A stretch of 64,000 bases of DNA, taken from Helichrysum umbraculigerum. Taxonomy: Eukaryota > Streptophyta > Magnoliopsida > Asterales > Asteraceae. The position numbers were made by a program, and so were the translations under genes. The DNA is taken from the NCBI GenBank assembly GCA_949592205.1, contig CATIUR010000006.1, positions 11,673,001 to 11,737,000 of the forward strand, given 5' to 3'. Below are positions 11,851-21,416 of this stretch, piece after piece (within the stretch, counting starts at the first letter, position 1; each line of letters starts with the position of its first letter). Below the pieces are notes generated by a model. That model had not been told where the DNA came from. It saw nothing but the letters and a program-made list of their open reading frames with translations, and ran no database searches.

Positions 11851-12231
11851 TAATAGAAACTTTAAAACTGGTTTTCACAATAAGTGTCGAACTTCAAGAG
11901 ACACTAATACTTTTACGATACAACTTAGAAACACGTACAATATACTTTGTAAGTATGACATGATAACAAATAATAATAATACTTATGGTATATTATTACC
12001 AAAACTCACCAACGGGCCGTACATATTTTCAAAACGTAAACAAACAATCAAACGAATACTTGGACATGGTTTGGTCGAGCGAACACTAGCATGGATGGTC
12101 TAGTACGACATCAACATATTTACACTATAAATCTCACACGTCTAGGGCTTTAGGAGATTGTCGACTAGAAGAACATTTGGGCTTAGGCTTTGCTAGCACT
12201 CGCACACTTTTAGCTCACTAGGTGAGTTCAC

Positions 12232-13207
12232 AGCCCCTACTTTTACTGTTTTACTGCTTTTAACTTGGGGTGAAAAACATGGTTACTAATTTATTAATTG
12301 CCATAACTACATGATTTATATAAATGCTTTATGCTTTATATTTAAAAACGATTGTTGCTACGTTGATATCTTTGTTTTGCTTGATACGACTAAAGTACTT
12401 TTGGAACTATGTTACGAATACTTTTATACTAGAGGTATAAACTATTTATAAAACGCTTGTAGGCTTTTATACAAATTGTGTTTATGAAATAACGTTTTCA
12501 TACTAAAAACTATTACAAACATGGTAAACTGTATTTTGGGTAACATCCCAATGCAAACACATATTTTTGGCAGACATCCCAACTAAACGATATTTTGAAC
12601 TAGGATGCAAACAAGTAAGAACTATTTTCCCTAAGACTTGGGATGCGTTAATTGAACCCTACTTCTTGGGTATAGGTACTAGATCAAACTGACTTGGATC
12701 AAGGGATACTGACTCTCCCTACTATTGTCTTGTTTGCCCTACAGACTTGGGTACTAGATCCTAATGACTTGGATCAAGGGACACTGACTCTCCCTGCCAT
12801 TCCTGTATTCTACCGACTTTGATCAGGAATACTGATTTTCCTAAAAACACTATTGGGATAGGATACATACTTTCCTACAAATGATAGGATACATACTTTC
12901 CTACAGATTATAGGATACTGATTTTCCTACCAGCACATTTTAGGATACCGACATTCCTACAAACACATTTTAGGATACAGACTTTCCTACAAACATATTT
13001 TAGGATATAAACTTTCCTATAAACAACTCTGAACTATACTTTGGGTGACATCCCACTAAAATTGTTTGGATAACATTCCACAAAAGCACTACTTAACTGT
13101 TATGGCAACAACTACTTGCGAACGTATTTGGCTTAATAACTATATTGTTAACTTAAAACCTGTGAATTCACTCAACTTTGTTGTTGACATTTTACAATGT
13201 TTTTCAG
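12232..13207 (+). other. Predicted leader intron with dyad array (solo LTR)
   Basis: Donor CTAG|GTGAGTTCACAG at 12232 and acceptor TGTTTTTCAG|GGAATTAG ending at 13207 match the same pair in the other Tekay LTRs. Inside (about 12830-13020) is a run of repeats with TAGGATAC and TTTCCTA arms, plus TGGG/CCCA dyads such as TTGGGTGACATCCCAC. Splicing is inferred from sequence only. Confidence 0.5.
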
Positions 13208-13571
13208 GGAATTAGCCGCACACGTAAGGTCCGCCTGCATATACGGAACTAGACGACCCATGAAGAATTAGGATGCCACCTTTTGTGACAACTAGGATTT
13301 CCTCTGTATAATTAATATACATTAGTTATACTTATGAAATCTTCTTTTGAACAATGTATTTTATAATACTACTTCTACGACTTTGATGAGTCATAGTCTT
13401 TTGTAACAAACTACTTATTTAAATGGCATCTTAATTTACTTGTTCTGCAATAATCATAAGCTCTGATATGTATATATGTACAAGGTATACATCGGCGCCC
13501 CCACTTGATCTAATGCTTCCGCAAAACATTCTGATAAACTTAATTAACAAATTTGGGGGTGCGACAATAAC

Positions 13572-14070
13572 CACCACTGTCGATTACCAAAACGGACGTG
13601 GTGAGTTTTACTACTTAAAACCCTACCGAGAAGACCATCCTTTTGAGTTCCGTAACAAACCTCACTTCTTTGAATAATCTAGTTCGTATCAATGACGTTC
13701 CCGACATCAAGTCTATACACTCGTAACATGACGTCCCTAAATCTGATAACATTCATCTATTATTTTGCACGGGGTCACAAAAAATTATTAACCCGAATCC
13801 AAAACTAGGATTCCGAAACTCTCTCAGCGACAAACTAACAATTGAATCCGGTCACCGGCTCCACTACCACCACGCACAATCACCGACACAACGTAACCGA
13901 CCTCCTGATGTGTCATAGTGTCACAACTCAACAGAAGAAAATCTAACCCCTTCAATCCATAATTCAACTCTCCATGCACATAAACTTTCCAGCAGAGTTC
14001 GTCGTGATCCAACACAAAAATGAGTAAGTCGATCTCGATAACCTAATGCAAACAAATCTTAAAATCGCGT
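13572..14070 (-). mobile_element. Element A, internal piece 2
   Basis: Resumes element A right after the second ATAAC copy and aligns by eye with 26165-26690 of element B (for example CACTGTCGATTACCAAAAC). It ends at CGCGT (14066-14070), the target duplication of Athila-2. No intact ORF; the short reading frames here are not conserved in element B. Confidence 0.7.
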
Positions 14071-15615
14071 TGATGTCGCTTATGAAAGCGCGTCTTGTTT
14101 TACAATTTATAAATAGAAATACCTAATAAATACTTTCAAGCAATCAGGCAAGAATACCCGATCAATTGTAAATATAGATTTGGTAAGTCAGATTCGAACA
14201 CAGGGAAATGGTGGAATATTTAAAATAAAAATTAACAATTAACTAGAAAGCAGTAAATATGGGGGGCGTTTTAGTTCCGTACGAACATTTGTTTAGAAAA
14301 CATTTAATTAAAATAAACAAACTTAAATAAAACTTTAAATTAAAATAATAAATAAATAATAACAATAAATCCTAATTGGAAGGAATAAGTAATTGTATAG
14401 TTAATGTCACTTAGATTCATATTTCCCGATTTATTACATATTGATTATCTAATTGTGATTCTTTTAGATCAACTTAATACCAAATTCTTCAATGAATACT
14501 AAGTCGAATGTGAATTAGCCAACGTTTCGGGTCCAACTAATTCCTATAATCTAGGGTCCAACATGAAACACTGGTTCCAATGTCACAAGATGATCAGTCA
14601 ATTGTGTGCCTTTCCCTAAATTATGCATTAAACATTCACAACTCATTATAATTAACTCTATGGTATGACTCAACAATACCCAATAATTAACTTATTGTCT
14701 TATTCATTTTAAAGTAGATAATTATTGTATACTCGACCTATCAGACTCAACGTATTTAGTGATAGTCCAAAACCCTAAGGTAGTACTAGAAATAATCAAT
14801 AATCTTAAAGGAACTCAATCTCATTAAAATTATTAATCACGTGAAGCAACAATAATAACTAGTTACCAATAAACAAGTGTCCACGAGCAATATAACAGTT
14901 TTCAATTAAATAACTTAGTCAATACGCAATTATAATCGTTCAATAATCATAATCTAAATTAAATTAACTACACAATCACTTTGGATATTCAACTCATCAT
15001 CAAAACAATATATATCAGATTCAATAAATCAAATTCTTCAATGAAATAAAGAAACGAAGTATACCGAATCGATTAACGACAAACTACGAAAGATTAAAGC
15101 GAATTATCCTCGATCTTTAGCTTCCGTACCTCCAAAATATTCCTACTTTACAAAATATAAACCCTGCAGACGAATTTTACCTACTGAAAATGAAAAACCA
15201 TCGAAAACTATCGTTTTAGGGTTAAAACCGCGTTTTTATACTTTCTGGAATTTTGATCCATACGGCGTATGGATTGAATTCAAGCCCAGCCCAAGTGCGC
15301 GTAACCTGGGCCTCCTGCGCCACAATCCATACGGCGTATGGATTTCCATACGGCGTATGGATTGGATTTCCAGCCGGATTCTTCACTTTTCTTCATTTCT
15401 TCTTTTCTTCGGCTTTGACTTCACATATTTCTTCAAATATGCATCATTTAGCTCTTTTATTGACTGTTTTCCATTCTTTCTTCATAAACGCTCTATTTCC
15501 ACATCTAATTGCAAATATGAACGAAATCAATATCTATTCTTAACAAAATGCAATAAAAACATTCAAGAATAGGGGTAAAATACTACTGAAATATAGTACT
15601 TTTGAGCGTTTATCA
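14071..15615 (-). repeat. Athila-2 3' LTR
   Basis: 1545 bp. In RNA sense it begins TGATAAACGC and ends GACATCA. It carries three CCATACGGCGTATGG palindromes, where the other LTR has four. Confidence 0.92.
15214..15362 (-). promoter_or_regulatory. Athila-2 promoter: palindromes, site II, TATA, telo-box
   Basis: Read in RNA sense: palindromes ATCCATACGCCGTATGGAT at 15362-15346, 15343-15325 and 15274-15256; between them three site II-type TGGGCC/T words (15283-15293 and 15307-15312); 15 bp later TATAAAAA (15240-15233); then AACCCTAAAA (15223-15214), a telo-box-like word near the expected start. The same 15-bp palindrome-TATA spacing is kept in the other LTR (22578-22619). Site II plus telo-box is a known pair in promoters of dividing plant cells; its use here is inferred. 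Confidence 0.65.
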
Positions 15616-15651
15616 AACAACCCCCACTTGAATCCTACTTGTCCTCAAGTA
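15616..15651 (-). other. Athila-2 3' polypurine tract and hairpin
   Basis: In RNA sense AAGTGGGGGTTGTT (15629-15616) abuts the 3' LTR. It is preceded by hairpin TACTTG/CAAGTA with loop AGGA (15651-15636), one base pair longer than in Athila-1. Confidence 0.75.
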
Positions 15652-16056
15652 GACTATCGATTCAAAAATCAAATTCTTAAGAAAACAGTCATCTCTATTA
15701 ATCTAAATAACTAAAGTAGGAATTTCACAACATCACCCATCTTCAACTAAAATGCTTAAATTTAAAAATCTGTTAATTCTAAAAACAATTATTAAGAAAC
15801 TACGAGATTTACAAAAACTGATCTACACATATAGTTATTATTCGTAAACATCAAATAGTTCACAATGATTACTGATATTGTTATCCACTTAAACAATCTA
15901 TATTTGAATATTTGAGCTCAACTTATTATTATTCGTGTAAATACTCCCTTAGACTTCCAAAAACTATATACTTTCATACTCATAATATGCCAATATTACA
16001 TATCTTGAAATTTAATCAAAACAATCATTTTTCAAATCAAGACAGAGGTGACAGGT

Positions 16057-16257
16057 CTGTGCCTCAACACAACAAAGCGACATAACTTGATTTTGGTTTA
16101 GCAATAATGTTTTTAGTCAAACCATTGGTGACAGGTCTGTACCTCAGTACAACAAAGCGACTTAATTTGACCACATTTTAAAATCATGAGTTATTAAACT
16201 CTTTCGCTCTTTTTTATTAGATATACTGACGGAGACCAGGTCTGTACTTTCGTACAA
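16057..16257 (-). other. Three GUAC-family hairpins, Athila-2
   Basis: RNA-sense hairpins at 16257-16242 (loop GAAA), 16152-16137 (loop TGAG) and 16072-16057 (loop TGAG). The first two have stem TTGTAC/GTACAG. The third has TTGTGT/GCACAG, so a U-A pair type is replaced by G-C and a C-G by U-G, keeping the fold. They lie in the same order as in Athila-1 in otherwise diverged sequence. Confidence 0.6.
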
Positions 16258-16697
16258 CAGAGGAAACAACACCCAGTATATCCCCAAATGATGTTAATTA
16301 AATTCCCAAAAATATGGCATATCACACATTACTACTATGAAAATTAAGACATACGTCATACATAGCTAAAGTTCATCTAAAAGGTAATATCCACTCCTTA
16401 ATTTCATTTCTTAAAAGCTCAAAAATTCTTGTATAAATTGCCTATCAATACATCATAAAGTGAAGCTAAATAACATTTTTAATAGCTTTAGTTTTTAATT
16501 AAAAAGTGTAGAAAATTTTAAATTTAACCTACATAGTTACAAAATAATTATCTCTAGAAAACAAAAATTTTAATGCAAAAATTTGGTTGAAAAAATGGGC
16601 AACTCATAACCTCCTAGTTACTTATCTTAATCAGATAACAGTTAACTAAATTACAAAATCATCTACATATTAACAGAACAATTATGTGGAAATTTCA

Positions 16698-16749
16698 CTC
16701 TTTTCTCTCACATCCCCCACTTAAAGATGTACAATGCCCTCATTGTACA
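16698..16749 (-). other. Second polypurine tract with hairpin, Athila-2
   Basis: Hairpin TGTACAATG/CATTGTACA with loop AGGG in RNA sense (16749-16728), followed by the purine-rich tract AAGTGGGGGATG and more purines (16722-16698). The Athila-1 counterpart has a seven-base-pair stem, so both arms changed together. Confidence 0.5.
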
Positions 16750-17125
16750 AATAATGAAATACTTAAAACGGAAAAAAGAGAAAAGAACTTAGAACAGAAA
16801 ATCTCCCCTGGAATGGTGTGCAGTTTAATGACAAGGATGATACGAATTTCCCACATCCTCTCGATTCAATTTTTCGTTGCGCTGAACTTACTGCCAGCAT
16901 AACATGTACTCACAACACAATTCTGAGGGATCAATCAACAAACATAATTAAATAATACCAGATTAAAACATCCAAATTAAAAATAACTACTACCAAATCC
17001 TAAAACTACAAATCCACTGCACAATTAATAAATCCTACAAATAAAAACAGTCATAATAACAATAATAAAACAATAATAATAATAATAGTATGTGGAATCA
17101 TAAACCAAATAGGATGAACATCATC

Positions 17126-18553
17126 CTAGTCACTGTCATCATCCTGGCGGTACTGGTACTGGTGAGAAGGCGCTCCATACTCTGACTGTGGTGGTGGTGG
17201 TCGTGGCATGAACTCTGGTGGCATCTGGTACTGGAATGGCTGATACGCGGGTCCAGAAGGAAACTGACCAAACAGCTGCTCAAACAAGCCATCCTGGTAG
17301 TCCAAGTGTGCACTAGTCTGATGGAAATGCTGTCTCTGCATAAGATCTATCTGATCAAACCTCTAAGTCTGGTGTAACTCCATCTGGTGCAACTGCTGAG
17401 ACAACTGATCAAACTCCGTAGCATAACCTCTGTTACAGCCTCGTGCCATACCTCTACCTCTATCACTGCCACTCGTATCTCCTCTAGCTCTAGCCTGCCT
17501 CGACTGCAAAGTCTATCCTACCGAAGTAATTGGAACCCAATAATACATCTCTGCAGGACCACCATAAGTAATGCATGGCTCAATAAGAGAAAACGCCTCC
17601 AACCGGCATGCAGTCAACCATCCTATGCTAGGCTGAACAATCGTGCATGACCCCATCTCATCCTGAGTAGCCAAACCAAAGTATCTAGCCAATCGTGTAA
17701 CAAAGTGACCTCCACACAAACTACTCCCATCTCTAGTACCAGTAGCTCTCTTCGACATCCACTTCGCCAACCTCCAAGGTACATTCACTAACCTCTTCCT
17801 GATAATCGAGCTCAAATAAAACAAGTCAGGTCTCGAAACTTTCTCAGGCCCCTCCTTGCGACCAACAATGGTGTAAGTCAACAATCTATGAACGAGTCGA
17901 TGACGAGGATCTCGAATACGCGTGTAAGAAGGTGTCGAACTGCCATAATTACCCTGGGCAATAAACTGCCACTCCTGCTCAACTTCCAAGTCAGTGAGCT
18001 TCTTCACAGCACCTGCAGAAATGTGGTTTAAAAAGTGAGGATTATCCAACTCATTGGGCTCATAAAGCCCCAATCCCAAAGCAAACTGAACCGAAGTCAT
18101 CTGTCTGGGCTGTCCCCCTAGTTGGAAGAAAATGGAGTTCTCAGTCCATTGAGTCGACCTGGACTCAAACCTAAAAGTGCTATAAAACTCAACAACCAGC
18201 TCTCTGTAGATATCCTCCCTGATACTGAATAACCGGGACCAAGCATAGGAAACAAATCCAATGTTTCCATCCTCTAGTACATATGGAATAGCAAGTAAAT
18301 TCCTAATGGCCTCAGCACCATTAGTAAACCCCTCTCTAGCAATCACATGCTCCAAAACATTCCAGTTAACAGCATCAAAAACCTCAATTGACTGGCCAAT
18401 ATTAGAAGCCAGACGATCTCTAAACTGCACCCTGGCAGTCTCAGAATATGCCCCATGAAAAGTGAGATATCTATGGGCTCTAATCAACGGGTTTCCCAAA
18501 GCTTCACCTCCTCGTGCTCTCCTGTTAGACATGATAACTGCTAAACAAAACAA
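17126..18553 (-). pseudogene. ATHILA ORF-1-like protein, two in-frame stops
   Basis: One frame of 476 codons interrupted by TAG at 17515-17513 and TAG at 17365-17363. The likely start is the Met of MSNRRARGG at about 18529 rather than the first Met. The first 346 codons resemble the ATHILA ORF-1 family: YRELVVEFYSTF, then RIRDPRHRLVHRLLTYTI, RPDLFYLSSI and GGHFVTRLARYFGL, which follow the family pattern of a conserved I-R-x-P-x-x-R block, a VN-x-x core and a GG-x-x-T block. The tail is rich in Arg-Gly, Gln and Pro and ends with Asp residues (RQDDDSD). ORF-1 sits downstream of pol in complete Athila elements; its role is unknown, and env-like function has been proposed. Here it lacks a pol upstream. 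Confidence 0.72.
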
Positions 18554-19839
18554 TTGTTAATAATACTAAATAAGCAGTTAATTGCAAAAAGGTTACTAAA
18601 AATTTCGGCAGCATTTCGGCTTAAAATTGAATAATCCACCATAAATGTTTAGCCTAAAACTACCGCAACAACCAATTTCATGAACCTAAATTGCAATATT
18701 TAAACAAAAACCACTCAAATTGCATACATGTATATACTTAATTAAATATTCATGACAATTGCCTAATCAAATGCATTATAGTAACTTGGTACCATTATGA
18801 ATATACGAAATTGCACAACCACTAAACTCGAGTATTAGCAACTAGCAAACATCCATACAATCTCAAAATGAATTATCATAACACAATTAATCAAAATAAC
18901 AATTTATCACATAACCGTAATCACAAACACTTGTGTACCAAACAAATATTTGTATTAATCATCATGTGGTCAGAAAATTAATAAGCTCTAAATTAAAACA
19001 TAGCACAATTGAGTTTCTCATATTCATATTTCATCATTACTAACGAATAATTCGAATAACACAAAATATGCAATATAATTGAAAAACGAGCATGACATTG
19101 CAATGTATATAGCAACTAGAACATAATTCAATCAAAACATGCTAATAATCATACCCATATCCGAAATACCCAAAATTCTAACATAAACCCTAACTTCCAA
19201 ACGATCAATTTAATCAACGAAAATGAAAACGGGAAGTTATACCTTGTAGAGGAAAGTGTGTGTAACACGAATACGCAAAAATGGAGATGGATGCGTGGCC
19301 GGAATTTCCGTTTGGGGGTTGTGGTGTAGATGGCCGTAGGTGGTGATGAAGAAAAAGGTTTTGGTGTGAAAATGAGGAAGAAAGAGGCTGCTGGCGGTTT
19401 TCTACCTTTTTGATCCATACGGCGTATGGATTAAACAGGCCCAGGTCAAATTCATTAAACCCAGTCAACGGCCCGGTCCAGCGGCCCAACCAATCCATAC
19501 GGTGTATGGATTCCATACGGCGTATGGATTGAAAAATCAGAATTTTTCAAAAACGATTTTCTAACCCATTTTTAACCCAAATTCATCACTAACTTTATAT
19601 AATTAAATCTCAAACCTGGAGGATAATCACGACTTCAAAATCTTCACAATTCCACACTATAAAATAAATAACAATAATTAACAAACATTAAAAAGAATAA
19701 TATTCAAAATAATACTTAATATTCAAATCACACAATCAAAAACAAAAATCCAAAACAACCAAAAGTCTAACATAATCCAAAACAAACCAAAATGTTAGAA
19801 ACAATCCAATAGCATAAGAAACAAAAGAAATGATTAGAA
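18554..19839 (-). other. Athila-2 spacer with internal palindrome cluster
   Basis: 1.3 kb between the two ORFs. In RNA sense it opens with AT-rich sequence, then three palindromes of the LTR type (19529-19513, 19511-19493 with one mismatch, 19431-19413) around a spacer with GGGCC words. A CT-rich leader-like stretch (about 19400-19330) follows, then a possible donor AAG|GTATAAC at 19243/19242, about 700 bases of AT-rich sequence, and an acceptor-like TTTAG/CAG about ten bases before the MSNRR start. This looks like an internal promoter with a 5' UTR intron. A trapped LTR fragment is the alternative. Confidence 0.45.
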
Positions 19840-21054
19840 TCACTGCTTAGGATAGAGAGTAAGGAAACGCTCAGTAATTAAGGGAATGACGTTAATGATC
19901 CCATGACCAAAACTTGGAAAATTTGCCAAGTGCTCATTAACCACGTGCTGAAAATAAACCAAGTCCCAACTGATTTTATTAATCTCCTTATTGTTTACTC
20001 CCTCCGGTGCTAATACCAACTTATCATCTTCCAACTCGTACTCACATTCAAAAGGGTTTTCTTCTAACTCACTTATAAAGTCCAAACATGCCTCAGCTAT
20101 TCCATAATGATTTCTCATCAAGAAACTTTTTCTCAAGCACCTCACTTGTCTTTCTACCTTTTGAAGAACTATCTCTTGCCTATTGCTAAGTTCTAGCCCC
20201 GAATGTTTGAAAATATTAACCAGCTTAGTATAGATCTCTATCATTCCATGATTGAAATGTTCCCAAGGGGTTGAGACTTTACTCTTGTCAATAAGAACAT
20301 CCAAGTGAACTCCAAAGTAACTAGCCAAATCAATCTCATTATTAGGGTGAATGAAATCTGGACGAGGCCTATCCAATTCTTCCTTAGCAAGACGATCTAC
20401 TTTCGTCACCATTTCTTGAAGATAGTAATGAATAGTACTCTTCACAATGAACCGATGAGGTGTAATATCCGTCAAATGTTCACCTGAATGAAGCAATCGA
20501 ACCCACTCTTTTAGGCTAAACCTAAATTCTTTATCTGCTTCTGCACTAGGCTGGCCAGTTACCTCATACAAAGCCCTAATCATGCGACCAAGACACGCGG
20601 TTTGATTTGCCGAATATGGAAATGCAGAATGTTGTCTTAAAATTTCATAAATCTCAACATATCGCCTCTTTTGATTGGCGAAGAATACTTTCTCCTCTTC
20701 GATCCTTAAGGTTATTGATTCCTCAAAATCTAAAAGATCATCCAGAAACTGCTGAGAATCCCCAAATTGTCTTTCCACTTCTGCACTATCTAGTAGGTTC
20801 TGTACTAGTGCCAGTTGATAGTCGGAGAAATAAACAGAGGATATCCTGATTAGTTCAGCTGTAAAAGGAATGTTCCATCTCACATTCGCAATTGCACCCA
20901 ATAATTCTTCACATGACGACGTGATAGGCACAACCTTGCGGCCCAAGTGCGTGAATGATGGAATTTCACCTTCTACTCTTGACTCCAAACTCTCAGAATC
21001 ATAAATACCAACCAAATCGTAATTGTTAGAATCACTTTCAAAGCTCCTTGCCAT
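19840..21054 (-). CDS. Unknown 404-residue protein in the gag position of Athila-2
   Basis: ATG at 21054, about 340 bp after the primer site, to a stop at 19840; no breaks. It begins MARSFESDSNNYDLVGIYDS and ends LITERFLTLYPKQ. I do not recognise it. It is acidic and leucine-rich, looks largely helical, has a possible charged coiled stretch near residues 110-135 (LDFEESITLRIEEEKVFF), and has no zinc knuckle, D-S/T-G protease motif, RT motif, signal peptide or membrane segment. An uninterrupted frame next to LTRs with more than 1% divergence suggests recent use. It could be a very diverged Gag, a captured host gene, or an accessory factor acting on the element. Confidence 0.7.
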   Translation of the reverse strand: MARSFESDSNNYDLVGIYDSESLESRVEGEIPSFTHLGRKVVPITSSCEELLGAIANVRWNIPFTAELIRISSVYFSDYQLALVQNLLDSAEVERQFGDSQQFLDDLLDFEESITLRIEEEKVFFANQKRRYVEIYEILRQHSAFPYSANQTACLGRMIRALYEVTGQPSAEADKEFRFSLKEWVRLLHSGEHLTDITPHRFIVKSTIHYYLQEMVTKVDRLAKEELDRPRPDFIHPNNEIDLASYFGVHLDVLIDKSKVSTPWEHFNHGMIEIYTKLVNIFKHSGLELSNRQEIVLQKVERQVRCLRKSFLMRNHYGIAEACLDFISELEENPFECEYELEDDKLVLAPEGVNNKEINKISWDLVYFQHVVNEHLANFPSFGHGIINVIPLITERFLTLYPKQ

Positions 21055-21173
21055 TGGAATAACCTAATAAAAAATAAATCTGGAAATACAAAACACCACT
21101 AACGAAAAGCAAGTTAGTTCACACTAAATAATAATTTTAAATAACATGTACAATATTAAAATAAATGGAACTC

Positions 21174-21205
21174 CAACCGGCGGACGGATTCCCATCCGCC
21201 GGTTG
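21174..21205 (-). other. GC-rich leader hairpin between primer site and ORF
   Basis: Perfect 11-base inverted repeat CAACCGGCGGA / TCCGCCGGTTG with a 10-base loop, in an otherwise AT-rich leader between the primer site (21393) and the ORF start (21054). This is the place where packaging or dimer signals lie in retroelements. The arm contains ATCCGCCGG, the word repeated in the Tekay copy C LTR. Confidence 0.55.
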
Positions 21206-21392
21206 AAACTAAAACCCCAAAAGTTTAACCAATTAAAGGATAATTAGTTTCAACCAATGAATTAATGAAAACTTGTTACACAATTACTTAATTTACTTTA
21301 AACAACTTTACAAAATTATTCGTTTAATAAAATTATTTTAGAAATCAAAGTTTACAAATCACTAACCCTTATTTAAATAATCACAACCGCTT

Positions 21393-21410
21393 TCCCCGGC
21401 AGCGGCGCCA
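21393..21410 (-). other. Athila-2 primer binding site (tRNA-Asp)
   Basis: TGGCGCCGCTGCCGGGGA in RNA sense, six bases after the 5' LTR end at 21417. It matches the 3' end of a plant tRNA-Asp, the usual primer of Athila/Tat elements. Confidence 0.85.
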
Positions 21411-21416
21411 AAAACT

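Larger units (their letters stand above)
342..13566 (+). mobile_element. Tekay-type solo LTR, split by Athila-1
   Basis: Starts TGTGACACCCTGC and ends GGGGGTGCGACA, with a 5-bp target duplication ATAAC at 337-341 and 13567-13571. With the nested Athila-1 and one of its 5-bp duplications removed, it is about 3231 bp. Its blocks follow the same order as the 2755-bp LTR at 40440: start, CT-rich leader (10865-10960), donor-like GTGAGT (12232), TAGGATAC/TTTCCTA dyads, acceptor TTTTTCAG (13207), terminal CTTCCGC and AATTTGGGGGTG. There is no internal domain or partner LTR, so it is a solo LTR left by LTR-LTR recombination. Confidence 0.85.
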
